From assembly GCA_965217135.1 (NCBI GenBank), contig OZ244249.1, positions 1,922,001 to 1,986,000 of the forward strand: a stretch of DNA of 64,000 bases, written 5' to 3'. This DNA is from HXMU1420-2 sp017643305. GTDB taxonomy: Bacteria; Pseudomonadota; Alphaproteobacteria; Rhodobacterales; Rhodobacteraceae. Position numbers and translations under genes: made by a program. The notes under the pieces are model-generated. The model did not search any database. It saw nothing but the letters and a program-made list of their open reading frames with translations, and was not told the origin of the DNA. This document shows, piece by piece, positions 17,638 to 26,375 of the stretch. Numbering within the stretch: position 1 is the first letter of the stretch; every line of letters starts with the position of its first letter.

Positions 17638-18570
17638 TCAAAAACGTGCGGGCGTTTTGTTTGGCTCGATCTGGTCTGTCAAAAACGCGTCGCCCAGGTT
17701 GAACAGAGCACGTTTAGCCTGCACGCGCTCAGCCACAAATTCTATGAATGCTTCAACCCGGTGGACCGAACGCATGTCTTTATGCGTCAGGATCCAGAGG
17801 CTACGTAGCGGTCCACTGTCAGGCCGGGCCACTGGCACCAGATCCGGATAGTGCTGTGCCACAAGATGGGGTAGGCGGCCAACGCCAACCTCGGCGGCGA
17901 TCAGCGCCACCGTTGCTTCCAGCGAATTGGACCGCGCAACGAGCTTTCCATTGGGGAACAAAGCGCTGTTTTCTTCCTGCGATGAACTGGTTTGCCCGTC
18001 ATGTATTACCAAGGGGACGCGGGCGGCTTTGGTCAGGGAGCACCCAAAGGTTTCGATAAATGAGGGGTGGGCGAAATAGGAATGCCCCAGGTCTGCCAAG
18101 CGATGGCCCCAAAGGCTGGGCTTGGGGTTCATCTCGGCCCGGAAGACGACGTCGATCTTTTCATTGGCTACGTCGGCCATCTGGTCGCTGATGCGCACGT
18201 TAAACGTGATGTCCGGGTGCAGCTCGCGCAAGGCGTGCATTTCTTCGGCCATGCAATACGGCAACAATTGCTGTGGTGCGCTGATGGTCAACATGCCGGA
18301 AACGTCATTGTCCAGCTGCCGCACCGAATCTTCCATGCGGCGCAGGCGCTGTTCCACCTGTTCGGTTTCGCGCACCACGATCAGCCCAGCCTCGGTCGCG
18401 ATTAGACGACCCTGACTGCGGTCAAACAGCTTGGTTTCCAAATCGGCTTCAGCCCTGGCCAGACGGGCTGACACCGTTGGCTGACTGACTTGCAGATCGC
18501 GCGCAGCGCCGCTCAGCCTGCCCATGCAATGGACGGCCAGCACCGTGCGCAATGTGTCCCAATCAAGCAT
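17638..18570 (-). CDS. LysR family transcriptional regulator
   Basis: 310 residues. N-terminal winged HTH (about 4-62) with LSGAARDLQVSQPTVSARLARAEADL, then a periplasmic-binding-like effector domain (about 88-290). It lacks a divergently transcribed enzyme gene in the usual arrangement: the nearest gene, a histidine phosphatase, starts 178 bp away on the other strand. Target and inducer cannot be inferred. The 250 bp between its stop and tRNA-Val hold nothing recognisable. Confidence 0.9.
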   Translation of the reverse strand: MLDWDTLRTVLAVHCMGRLSGAARDLQVSQPTVSARLARAEADLETKLFDRSQGRLIATEAGLIVVRETEQVEQRLRRMEDSVRQLDNDVSGMLTISAPQQLLPYCMAEEMHALRELHPDITFNVRISDQMADVANEKIDVVFRAEMNPKPSLWGHRLADLGHSYFAHPSFIETFGCSLTKAARVPLVIHDGQTSSSQEENSALFPNGKLVARSNSLEATVALIAAEVGVGRLPHLVAQHYPDLVPVARPDSGPLRSLWILTHKDMRSVHRVEAFIEFVAERVQAKRALFNLGDAFLTDQIEPNKTPARF

Positions 18571-18748
18571 TCAGAACGAGAAGTTATACAAAAACATGTT
18601 TCTAATCGTCATTTTGGAAGCAGCACAACATCTGGATTTGGTAACAATTTCCATTGGATGCTGACGTGGTTTTCAACTTTGCTCCCACGTGGTCTGGAAC
18701 CGGGCGCTTGGCGCGGCTAGACCGAAGGCAGGATAAGGAGGCCAAAGC

Positions 18749-19384
18749 ATGACCCAGGACAGGATATCCGTTCCCATGCTTTTTACTGATCCGTTACCGG
18801 ATCTATTGGTGTTGCGACATGGCGAAACCGAATGGAACCTTGCCGGTCGCCTTCAGGGCGATCAGGATTCACCGCTGACAGAGTTGGGCCGCGCGCAGGC
18901 GTTCCGGCAGGGCGAGATTCTGCGCACCATGTCGCTGGACGACTGGGATTGGTACAGTAGTCCCCAAGGCCGTGCGCGCCAGACCGCCGAAATTGCCGCC
19001 GCCGGGTCCGGGGGTGGGCCTGTTCAGGTGGAGCCGCAATTGCGAGAGATCGGCATCGGAAACTGGGCTGGTCGGAAGCGGGCGGAGCTGATAGCGGAAA
19101 GCCCCGCGCTGTTCGATGGCCCACCGCTGGCCTGGTACGACCATGCGCCATGTGGCGAAGGGCTAGTGGGGCTGGCTGCGCGGTTGCACGGGTTCTTGTC
19201 TGGACTGACCCGCCCTTCAGTGCTTGTAACCCACGGCATCACCAGCCGCATGCTGCGCTGTCTGGCAAGATCGTTGCCGCCGGATGTGATCGGGCAGGTG
19301 GGCGGCGGGCAGGGGGTGGTCTACCGGATTGTGGCTGGGCAGAGCACCTGTTTCGACGCGCCGCCTGAAAATACAAAAGGCTGA
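18749..19384 (+). CDS. Histidine phosphatase family protein
   Basis: 211 residues. The phosphoglycerate-mutase-like signature LVLRHGETEWN contains the catalytic His (about 24), and a second conserved His sits in VTHGITSRML (about 152); Arg of SSPQGRARQTAE completes the phosphate pocket. A strong AGGAGG lies 8 bases before ATG 18749; a second Met ten codons in is possible. Substrate is not predictable: family members act on sugars, nucleosides or phosphoproteins. A tRNA-Val gene follows 52 bases downstream. Confidence 0.88.
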   Translation: MTQDRISVPMLFTDPLPDLLVLRHGETEWNLAGRLQGDQDSPLTELGRAQAFRQGEILRTMSLDDWDWYSSPQGRARQTAEIAAAGSGGGPVQVEPQLREIGIGNWAGRKRAELIAESPALFDGPPLAWYDHAPCGEGLVGLAARLHGFLSGLTRPSVLVTHGITSRMLRCLARSLPPDVIGQVGGGQGVVYRIVAGQSTCFDAPPENTKG

Positions 19385-19435
19385 ATTCAACCCCTTGCGC
19401 TTGGTCTGGTTTCCCCGGTAAACAAACTCTTGAGC

Positions 19436-19511
<76 letters not shown>

Positions 19512-20233
19512 CGCTACCCGGAAAGTTCTGAAACTAAATAAAAATCCGGGTTAGAAACCCCGAAGTGGTTCCGGAAACGTTTGCGTCGTTTCCATTGCAT
19601 GATTTGGCTGCGACCATAAGCTACACAGCTATAGTGTTAGCGATCAGTTCGGTATCTTCTGTCTACGCAACAAAATGACGTGCTTGTCCGAACGCTTACA
19701 GACCTGTGTTGATGCTACAGACCCGCAGAGCCTTCCAAAGAGCATCCTCTGAGTGCCGTTAGCTTCCGTTTGGGCTTGGCTATCCCCGATGCACCTCTGC
19801 TTGTCTCGAGCAACATGACGATCTTCTTATGGTAGTTAAGGCTGTAGTTACACGACTGCTTAAACGCATTTCCTGACACACCGTTGCAGGGGTTATCCGC
19901 TCCCAATAATCATATTTTTCGGGCAGAGCTGCCTTTAAGCGCAAGGTTGCCAGAAGCGATAAGCAAGATAGCTGCAAAATGCCGAGCCTCTTGGATGCAA
20001 GCTTATCACTCTTCGTCGCCCATAGTCGCGATACCGCTTTTTTGATCCGTGGTGACTTATTCGTATGCAGGGGGTCTGTTCCTGACGGTTGCATTGTGAC
20101 TTTGAAGGCGTCGCGCGTGTACTAAGCGATGCGCATATGCGTCACATCCCGAACCACGTTGGAGCCGGTTGTAGCCTCCGCCGTCGATCTTTGAGAGGAT
20201 GTGTCAGGTCTTGGCAAGCGGTGGAGTTTTTTG
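19512..20233. other. 720-bp region without a recognisable gene
   Basis: Between tRNA-Val and bciA. Composition is lower in GC than the neighbours and no family-like reading frame is visible on either strand. The tRNA-proximal, AT-richer, frame-poor character would fit a decayed insertion downstream of a tRNA, but no repeat of the tRNA 3' end or transposase residue could be identified. Confidence 0.5.
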
Positions 20234-21190
20234 GTGAGGGTTCTCCTTGCAGGCGCCTCGGGAACGATCGGACGGGCTACGGCGCAGGCCTTGGTCAAAC
20301 AGGGGCATGACGTGCTTTGCGCCCTGCGCCCCGGATCGTTGGTGGCGATTGCAGGACCAACGAAAGTGACGTGTCAATTGACGCAAGCTGGCAGCCTTAC
20401 GCACGCGTTGGGTGGGCAGCGCATCGATGCCGTGATTTCATGCATGGCAACACGCACAGGTGCAATTGCCGATGCTTGGACGGTAGAGCATGACGCCCAA
20501 GTCCACCTGCTGCGGGAGGCGGGCCAGGCTGGCGCGCAGCACTTTGTCTTGCTGTCCGCGATCTGTGTCCAAAAACCGCAACTGGCGTTTCAGAAAGCAA
20601 AAGCCAAATTTGAACAGCGGCTTATGACAAGTGGCCTGAATTGGAGCATCGTGCGGCCAACAGCGTTCTTCAAGTCCCTCAGCGGGCAGGTTGCGCGCGT
20701 GCAAGCCGGTAAGCCCTACCATGTGTTTGGAGATGGAAAGCAGACAGCGTGCAAGCCAATCAGTGATCGTGATCTGGCGCAGTTTCTCGTTTTGTGTCTG
20801 ACGGACGCGGACAAGCGGAATGCGCTTTTGCCAATCGGTGGCCCCGGTCCGGCAATCACGCCGCTGGAACAGGGGCGGCGCTTGTTCGAAATCTTGGGTA
20901 AACCCCCGAAGATTCGCCGCGTACCTTACCTTCTGATGGATGGAATTGTCGCAACGACGAACCTTTTAGGGCGCATCAGCACGAGAGCGGCTGAAAAGGC
21001 TGAATTTGCCCGAACCGGCAGATATTACGCAACTGAGTCCATGCTTGTGTGGAACGAAACAACCGGGCGATACGATGCGTCTGCGACGCCCGTATTCGGA
21101 TCTGATCTTTTATGGGATCACTACAGGGATCTGATTGAGGGGCGGACCAGTGCAGATCTGGGCGCTCATGCCTATTTCAGCCGCAAGTAA
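20234..21190 (+). CDS. bciA: Divinyl chlorophyllide a 8-vinyl-reductase BciA
   Basis: 318 residues. NAD(P)-binding Rossmann fold at the N-terminus (RVLLAGASGTIGRATAQAL). Several stretches are characteristic of BciA: NWSIVRPTAFFKSLSGQ (about 148), YHVFGDGKQTACKPISDRDL (about 173), LPIGGPGPAITPLEQG (about 210) and RYYATESMLV (about 270). BciA uses NADPH to reduce the 8-vinyl group of (proto)chlorophyllide in bacteriochlorophyll synthesis. The GTG at 20234 (GGAG seven bases upstream) is preferred over a GTG at 20201. No other photosynthesis gene is in the window; in phototrophic Roseobacter relatives bciA can lie away from the photosynthesis cluster. Confidence 0.85.
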   Translation: MRVLLAGASGTIGRATAQALVKQGHDVLCALRPGSLVAIAGPTKVTCQLTQAGSLTHALGGQRIDAVISCMATRTGAIADAWTVEHDAQVHLLREAGQAGAQHFVLLSAICVQKPQLAFQKAKAKFEQRLMTSGLNWSIVRPTAFFKSLSGQVARVQAGKPYHVFGDGKQTACKPISDRDLAQFLVLCLTDADKRNALLPIGGPGPAITPLEQGRRLFEILGKPPKIRRVPYLLMDGIVATTNLLGRISTRAAEKAEFARTGRYYATESMLVWNETTGRYDASATPVFGSDLLWDHYRDLIEGRTSADLGAHAYFSRK

Positions 21191-21670
21191 ACGACCTTAG
21201 GCACCGTCTGTGACTCAAAGCGCCCGGGGCGTAAGCTGTGTTCGCACCGTTGGGCAGTGGTCGTAACGGTCTACCTGACCTCGTACAAGAAGATTAACAG
21301 CATCCTCGCCAAAGCAGTAACAGGGAATGCTCTAACATCAGGTGTGTAAAACAGTGCTGCGTGCAGCCCTCTTCTATTTCCCCGAAAAAGCAACGGGGAC
21401 ACTAAAGATGACCCAAAAGCGTTCTCGTAGAATGATCATGTTTAGATTGGTTTTAGGCCATTTTCTTATTTTTTATGAGGTAATTAGCGGCAAGGTCGTT
21501 GTCTCATCAACAATCATCCCCTCCCTTCAATATACATCGCGTATCAGGACATGTTTGCATCGTATCTGGCTTATTATGTGCGTTTTAGCACATAACTTGT
21601 ATTTTTTTCGATCTTTGCGCTCTCTGCCGAATATTAATATGTCAAGGCTACGAGCGGAAGGAGAGCTGAG
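21191..21670. other. 480-bp region, no gene recognised, AT-rich in its second half
   Basis: Lies between bciA and the pirin gene. From about 21410 to 21630 the sequence is markedly AT-rich with runs such as TTATTTTTTATGAGG. An open frame (21342-21674) can be read but its protein is not family-like and runs into the pirin start region. It may hold the pirin promoter. Confidence 0.5.
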
Positions 21671-22609
21671 ATGAGCTGGAACCCAATTCTGGATGCAGAC
21701 TGCCCAATCGGTGATGCTGTGGATGCGATTGAAACGGTAATCGTACCGCGTGCCCGTGATCTTGGTGATTTCGAGGTGCGCCGCGCTTTGCCTGCCCCCA
21801 AGCGTCAAATGGTCGGGCCTATTATCTTTTTTGACCAGATGGGTCCAGCAGAGTTTGTAACCGGGCAAGGCATCGATGTCCGCCCGCACCCTCATATTGG
21901 GCTGGCGACGGTGACATATCTGTACAAAGGCCGGATGCACCACCGGGATAGCCTGGGGGTGGACCAGTGGATTGAACCGGGGGCGGTGAATCTGATGACG
22001 GCCGGGCATGGGGTGACCCACTCCGAACGGGTGGACGGTGAGATGCTGAAGGCGCCTTATGCGTTGTTTGGGATTCAGACCTGGATTGCGCTGCCCGAAG
22101 ACAAGGAAGAGCAGGCGGCTGATTTTCTGCATGTCCCCAAGGCCGATCTGCCTGTGTTGGAAGGTGAAGGCAAAACCGTGCGTGTAATCCTCGGCCACGC
22201 TTACGGTGCGGCAGCGCCTGCGGAAACCCCGTCGGAGATGTTCTATCTCGACGCACTGCTGGATTCCGGCGCGGTCCTGCCATTGCCGGATGATCACGAA
22301 GACCGTGGGGCCTATGTGGTAAGCGGCGCGGTGGAGGTCGCCGGGCAGACCTTTGAAGCCGGGCAGATGATGGTGTTCCGACCGGGGGACCGGGTAGGGA
22401 TGCGGGCCGGCGCGCACGGCGCCCGCGTGTTGCTGTTGGGTGGCGCAACCCTGAATGGCCCCCGCCATATCTGGTGGAATTTTGTGGCCTCCTCAAAGGA
22501 CAAGATCGAAGCGGCCAAGGAAGCCTGGCGCGCTGGTGACTGGACGCATGGGCGGTTTAAGCTGCCGCCGGGCGATAACGCCGAGTTCATTCCCCTGCCG
22601 GAGAGGTAG
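21671..22609 (+). CDS. Pirin family protein
   Basis: 312-residue bicupin. The N-terminal metal-binding residues are visible in DVRPHPHIGLATVTYLYKG (two His near 75-77) and HGVTHSE (His and Glu near 115-119), as in iron-binding pirins with quercetinase or redox-sensing roles. The second cupin (about 190-280) has GQMMVFRPGDRV. A strong GGAAGGAGAG site precedes the ATG. The physiological substrate is unknown. tRNA-Asp follows 65 bases downstream. Confidence 0.9.
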   Translation: MSWNPILDADCPIGDAVDAIETVIVPRARDLGDFEVRRALPAPKRQMVGPIIFFDQMGPAEFVTGQGIDVRPHPHIGLATVTYLYKGRMHHRDSLGVDQWIEPGAVNLMTAGHGVTHSERVDGEMLKAPYALFGIQTWIALPEDKEEQAADFLHVPKADLPVLEGEGKTVRVILGHAYGAAAPAETPSEMFYLDALLDSGAVLPLPDDHEDRGAYVVSGAVEVAGQTFEAGQMMVFRPGDRVGMRAGAHGARVLLLGGATLNGPRHIWWNFVASSKDKIEAAKEAWRAGDWTHGRFKLPPGDNAEFIPLPER

Positions 22610-22674
22610 GCAGGCGATTTCTAGACAAATCGCGCTTGACGCCGCGCGGGAGGGGCCGTAATTGACAACCTCAC

Positions 22675-22751
22675 GCGGTTGTAGCTCAGTTGGTTAGAGT
22701 ACCGGCCTGTCACGCCGGGGGTCGCGGGTTCGAGCCCCGTCAACCGCGCCA
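22675..22751 (+). tRNA. tRNA-Asp (anticodon GUC)
   Basis: Complete cloverleaf with acceptor GCGGTTG/CAACCGC, D-arm TAGCTCAGTTGGTTAGA, anticodon stem CCGGC/GCCGG around CTGTCAC (anticodon GTC), T-arm GGTTCGAGCCC and encoded CCA. The GUC anticodon makes it a queuosine target for the Tgt enzyme also encoded in this window. Confidence 0.96.
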
Positions 22752-22757
22752 CTTTTC

Positions 22758-22787
22758 AAAAAGCCCTCGGGAAACCGGGGGCTTTTT
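22758..22787. terminator. Bidirectional hairpin terminator after tRNA-Asp
   Basis: Arms AAAAGCCCTCGG and CCGGGGGCTTTT flank a GAAA loop, giving a stem of about 11 pairs with a T tract on the plus strand and a matching A tract, hence also T tract, on the minus strand. It can end tRNA-Asp transcription and also the leftward TfoX-like transcript. Confidence 0.85.
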
Positions 22788-22855
22788 GCATGTCAGAGAC
22801 TGTTGGGGGCGCTGCCCCCATACCCCCCGGAGTATTTGGGCAAAGGTGAAGACGC

Positions 22856-23185
22856 TCAGGCCTTGCGGTCGATCACGCCGAGCGCATCCAGCGCATGCTC
22901 TAATTCAGATCGGGCCGGATCGTGAGATGCCGCCTTTATGGCGTCGAACCGCACGCGCAGGGCCTTTTTCTCTTCGCCCTTGCAATCATTCCATGGCCGG
23001 CCCTGCAGCCCCATGACCAGCACATAGTAGCCGATGAAGTGGGGGCGGCGGCCAGATTGCAGAAGTTTGGCATAGGCCGCGTCTGCGCCCAGTTCCCGCA
23101 GTTCTTCGGCGGAGTGTATCCCTGCGGCGGTGCAGGCGGCTTCGAAGCTGGGTCCGAGATTTCGGATGGAGGATACTGGGGACAT
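22856..23185 (-). CDS. TfoX C-terminal domain protein
   Basis: 109 residues. Matches the TfoX C-terminal helical domain: IRNLGPSFEAACTAAGI, SAEELRELGADAAYAKLL and HFIGYYVLVMGLQGRPW. The N-terminal Sxy/TfoX domain of competence regulators is absent, as in many stand-alone homologues. Function unknown; the helix-hairpin-helix-like fold could bind nucleic acid. It is convergent with tRNA-Asp and shares the terminator between them. Confidence 0.8.
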   Translation of the reverse strand: MSPVSSIRNLGPSFEAACTAAGIHSAEELRELGADAAYAKLLQSGRRPHFIGYYVLVMGLQGRPWNDCKGEEKKALRVRFDAIKAASHDPARSELEHALDALGVIDRKA

Positions 23186-23250
23186 CGACCTGTTCTAGAC
23201 AATTCCTGCGCGCCTTGCCACGGTGAACCGGACGAGGAAAGAGGCAGGCC

Positions 23251-24477
23251 ATGACGATCGAGCGGGATCAGGTGTTGGAGTTCAATTTGCGGACCCCACC
23301 GAAGGGATTCGTGGACGACCCATTCCCGTGGTATGACGCGCTGCTGGCCCATGCGCCGGTGCTACCACAGCCGGACGGATCGGTTCTGGTCAGCTCGCAT
23401 GGCGATCTGGACCGGATCTATCGGGATACGCGGGCTTATTCCTCAGACAAGACAGAGGTGTTCGCGCCGGTTTTCGGGCGCGGGTCTCCGCTTTACGAGC
23501 ATCATACGACATCCTTGGTGTTTTCCGACCCGCCGTTGCACACACGCGTGCGCAAGATAATGACCTCGGCGCTGACCCCACGCGCGATTGCGAAGATGGA
23601 GCCGGGTCTGATCGATACGGTGGATGTCTTGCTCGACGGGTTGGCGGGCAAGCCGCAGGTGGATGTTATCACTGATTTCGCAAGCGCCATTCCGATCCAG
23701 GTGATCGGTAACCTGCTGGACGTGCCGATGGAGGAGCGCGGGCCGCTGCGCGACTGGTCGTTGGATATTCTGAGCGCACTGGAACCGTCGCCGTCAGAGG
23801 ACACCCTGGCGCGTGGAAATGATTCGGTTCTGGCGTTTTCGGCCTATCTGGAGGACCTGATTGCACGCCGTCGCGCGCAGCCCGGCGATCCTGAAACCGA
23901 CGTGCTGACCCGGTTGATCCGGGGGGAGGGAGCGGACGGTCGGTTGAGCGAGATGGAGTTGATCCAGAACTGTATTTTCATCCTGAATGCGGGCCATGAA
24001 ACCACCACGAACCTGATCGGAAATGGCATCGTGCTGCTGCATGATTTCCCTGAGCAGCGGGAAAAGCTGCAAGCGGAGCAAGGCCTGATCCAGAGCGCGG
24101 TGGAGGAGGTGTTGCGGTATCGCTCACCCAACCAGTTGGGCAATCGGGAGACCACCGAAGCGGTGGAGTTGGGTGGAGTTGACGTGCCGGCCGGAACCAA
24201 CCTGCATTTGGTGATCGGCGCGGCAAACCGGGATCCGGCCGTGTTTGCAGCGCCGGAGGAGTTCGACATCACGCGCAAGCCGAACCGTCATCTTGCCTTT
24301 GCCGGGGGGCCGCATGTCTGTGTCGGGCTCAGCCTGGCACGGATGGAGGGGCGGATTGCAATTGACCGGTTTTTGCGACGTTATCCAGCCTATGAGATCC
24401 TCCCTGGTCGTGTATCGGGTGGCCGGATGCGGTTCAGAGGGTATGCCAGTCTGCCTGCGCGGCTGGCACGGCAGTAA
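23251..24477 (+). CDS. Cytochrome P450 (second of three)
   Basis: 408 residues. I-helix AGHETTTNL (about 248), K-helix EEVLRYRSP, and heme loop FAGGPHVCVGLSLARME with Cys near 355. Soluble, no anchor. The sequence fits the bacterial CYP107/CYP152-unrelated class I group dependent on ferredoxin; no redox partner is nearby. It is monocistronic, with the TfoX-like gene divergent upstream and the guaA island 410 bp downstream. Substrate unknown. Confidence 0.93.
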   Translation: MTIERDQVLEFNLRTPPKGFVDDPFPWYDALLAHAPVLPQPDGSVLVSSHGDLDRIYRDTRAYSSDKTEVFAPVFGRGSPLYEHHTTSLVFSDPPLHTRVRKIMTSALTPRAIAKMEPGLIDTVDVLLDGLAGKPQVDVITDFASAIPIQVIGNLLDVPMEERGPLRDWSLDILSALEPSPSEDTLARGNDSVLAFSAYLEDLIARRRAQPGDPETDVLTRLIRGEGADGRLSEMELIQNCIFILNAGHETTTNLIGNGIVLLHDFPEQREKLQAEQGLIQSAVEEVLRYRSPNQLGNRETTEAVELGGVDVPAGTNLHLVIGAANRDPAVFAAPEEFDITRKPNRHLAFAGGPHVCVGLSLARMEGRIAIDRFLRRYPAYEILPGRVSGGRMRFRGYASLPARLARQ

Positions 24478-24888
24478 GTATGATAATCAATGTGTTGCAA
24501 GGCGATGCTCAGAAAATAGAAACTGTTTTTGGCCGTCTTTCATGGTGTCTTGGTCGCATTGCCCGCGGTGGCAGCACTCAAGTTTTCCTTTGATTGGCCG
24601 GCCTGAAAAACGACACCATGGGACGGTCCAGAATCGCGCCAATGGGGGTGTTCAAGTGTTTAAGCCTAAGCCCGCCGTTGGGGTCGTACAAACATCAGTG
24701 GATGGCGATGGCCAGGACCAAGAAGCATGGCAAGGTAATGGCCAAAGCACTTACGGCCCGCAAGTTTCCGTAAACATAAGAGACTTTGGTATGTTGTATG
24801 AGGGCGCTGCCCCCGTCGTGTGGGCACGACACAATTGAGGTACTTGGGAACAGAAAAACTCAGGGCGCGTCACTGAGTTACGGGTTGG
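24478..24888. other. 411-bp non-coding stretch before the island
   Basis: Follows the P450 stop codon and ends at the displaced guaA 3' end. No convincing reading frame, RNA or repeat was found. It probably represents the original sequence downstream of guaA, now pushed about 2.8 kb away from it. Confidence 0.4.
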
Positions 24889-24905
24889 TTATTCCCACTC
24901 AATAG
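24889..24905 (-). other. Putative att site (displaced guaA 3' end)
   Basis: On the minus strand it reads ATTGAGTGGGAATAA, i.e. Ile-Glu-Trp-Glu-stop, the last residues of GuaA, although no guaA gene precedes it. Wording of the codons (GAA, TAA) differs from the resident copy (GAG, TAG), so it came from another guaA allele or species. Confidence 0.7.
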
Positions 24906-24961
24906 AAACATTGATAATTTCTATTTTACTATCAATCACTTGCCACCTATCAATAGTTACT

Positions 24962-25060
24962 GTGTAAGTAATGTGTAGCTCTAACACTACTTTGCACGTT
25001 TTATTTACACTTATGCTACTATTGCAATTCAATAGTTTAGGTACTCAGCACTTACACACT
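24962..25060. repeat. GTGTAAGTA repeats, left end of island
   Basis: GTGTAAGTAATGTGTA occurs at 24962-24977 and an inverted ACTTACACAC at about 25050-25059, with related TTTACACTTA at about 25004. The same motif recurs at the right end. Short directed and inverted copies beside both att sites look like arm-type binding sites of a tyrosine recombinase or its directionality factor; this is inferred. Confidence 0.5.
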
Positions 25061-25087
25061 GCAAGACGAAGAACCTTTATACTAAAA

Positions 25088-25879
25088 TTATCTCCCGCAT
25101 AGCATTGGATTTTCACGACGGCACTGTCCGTTGATGATGTTTTCACTTACAAAAGGCTCAAATGTTTGCGAAAACGCTATTCGCTTTTCACAAAAGAAAA
25201 TAGAACCAGCGTATTCAAATTGATTTGTATCCAGCGCTAGAGTTGCAATGGGATCGGCAATAGAAGCGTTCGAAGCCGTAAAAAATGAAACTGTATTCAA
25301 AAATTTATCGGTAGAACCCGAATCCACGCGAGACAAGTGAGAGGTGATAGGCCAACGGTCACCTTTTACGTTGTCAGAACTTCTAAGTGCAAAACTGTTT
25401 TTCAAACTAAACGGATTTTCTATTACGCGGACAAGATATCCTTGTTCTTCGTTTATTTTTTTACGGCATACAAACTCATCAACTGTAAAAGGAGTTAACC
25501 AATTTGCTGAAATTCGTTCTGGGGTACTATTGAAAATCGAAAATAACAATACAGGAGCGACAAGGGCGTAAGACAAGAAGAATATGAAGACATTCACAAC
25601 GCTGCTTAAAGAAAATTTTATAATTCGATATGTAAAACCGTTATATCGTTTAGCAATTTTTTCAATGGTGTCGTATATTGGATTGGGAACGAATATGCTT
25701 AGTTTATGGCAAGGATCTGACCACCTTTTAATGATAAAATCTCTAAATCCAGAAACAATATATACTCGCAGATAATAAAGATAAAATGGTAGGCACACGA
25801 TAAGTAGCGAAAACAATGTCAGCGGCGCTTTGTAGGCTATGAAAAAAAACAATGAAATTACAAAAAAAATAAGATCCAT
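25088..25879 (-). CDS. Unknown membrane protein, island cargo
   Basis: 263 residues, not recognised. Three hydrophobic segments: about residues 3-16 and 18-36 at the N-terminus, and about 90-115 (VNVFIFFLSYALVAPVLLF). A region of about 150 polar residues follows, with four Cys (VCRKK, FFCEK, GQCRR, MLCGR) that could form disulfides if it is periplasmic. Codon use is AT-rich, unlike the host genes. AGAGGA lies upstream of two possible starts (GTG 25882, ATG 25879). It is 41 bases downstream of the H-NS-like gene, so the two probably form one transcript. Confidence 0.7.
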   Translation of the reverse strand: MDLIFFVISLFFFIAYKAPLTLFSLLIVCLPFYLYYLRVYIVSGFRDFIIKRWSDPCHKLSIFVPNPIYDTIEKIAKRYNGFTYRIIKFSLSSVVNVFIFFLSYALVAPVLLFSIFNSTPERISANWLTPFTVDEFVCRKKINEEQGYLVRVIENPFSLKNSFALRSSDNVKGDRWPITSHLSRVDSGSTDKFLNTVSFFTASNASIADPIATLALDTNQFEYAGSIFFCEKRIAFSQTFEPFVSENIINGQCRRENPMLCGR

Positions 25880-25920
25880 CACTACGTAGTCCTCTAATTT
25901 AATCTCATTTATTATAGGTA

Positions 25921-26097
25921 TTATTTTCTTTCTCTGCCTTTAACCAACGAGCCTTTAAGCATTCCAGCAGTAAAGCCAAACTCTTTACAAAGTCGCTTAA
26001 CCTCCTTCAGTGCGTTAGCACGTTCGTTCTTCTTAGCTTCAACCATCTGCTGCTGAATTGCTTCCATTTCAGCTTTCAATTCGTCATATGATTTCAT
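25921..26097 (-). CDS. H-NS oligomerisation-domain-like small protein, island cargo
   Basis: A 58-residue protein starting MKSYDELKAEMEAIQQQMVE and ending GSLVKGRERK. It is helical and highly charged, with the segment KKNERANALKEVKRL followed by KEFGFTAGML, resembling the N-terminal dimerisation/oligomerisation region of H-NS-family proteins. The C-terminal DNA-binding domain (TWTGQGRTP-type motif) is absent. A GGAG site lies 7 bases before the ATG and a perfect TATAAT 34 bases upstream, so it looks like an intact gene. Truncated H-NS proteins in enterobacterial islands (H-NST) antagonise host H-NS; a similar role is only a hypothesis. Confidence 0.7.
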   Translation of the reverse strand: MKSYDELKAEMEAIQQQMVEAKKNERANALKEVKRLCKEFGFTAGMLKGSLVKGRERK

Positions 26098-26130
26098 CTC
26101 AAATCTCCGTTGGTTAAATGTCAGTCTTAT

Positions 26131-26136
26131 ATTATA
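26131..26136 (-). promoter_or_regulatory. -10 box of the island cargo transcript
   Basis: Perfect TATAAT on the minus strand, 34 bases before the H-NS-like start. No good -35 hexamer is found at 16-18 bases. Placement fits a promoter for the two cargo genes. The rest of 26098-26336 up to the IS end is AT-rich with repeated ACTG/CAGT words but holds no recognised gene. Confidence 0.4.
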
Positions 26137-26375
26137 GATTTGTTAAAGGGATGAACAGCACGCTTTTCTACGTCTGCTGTAGAGCAGTGATTTTAAGGAA
26201 AAGTATTTGTACTGCGTCTCACTATGCCAGTCAGTCGTACTGTCAACCATACAGTCAAACAGACACAAACCATACACTTTAGACTGGTTTCCTAACGTTT
26301 GTCTCTGTCGTCTTGTTAATTTGGTAACGGTGGTTGTGGACTGGGTGGCCTGATCTGACTGGTCCATTTTGATTG

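Noticed and set aside
19780..20094. Leftward frame of 104 codons between tRNA-Val and bciA
   Set aside because: Protein is not family-like, has no ribosome site of note and no conserved neighbours; I could not show that it is a transposase remnant.
21342..21674. Rightward frame before the pirin gene
   Set aside because: Overlaps the pirin start and promoter region, unusual composition, no recognisable domain.
26143..26367. Leftward frame of 74 codons between the IS and the H-NS-like gene
   Set aside because: It starts inside the IS end and covers the likely promoter of the cargo genes; the protein resembles nothing.
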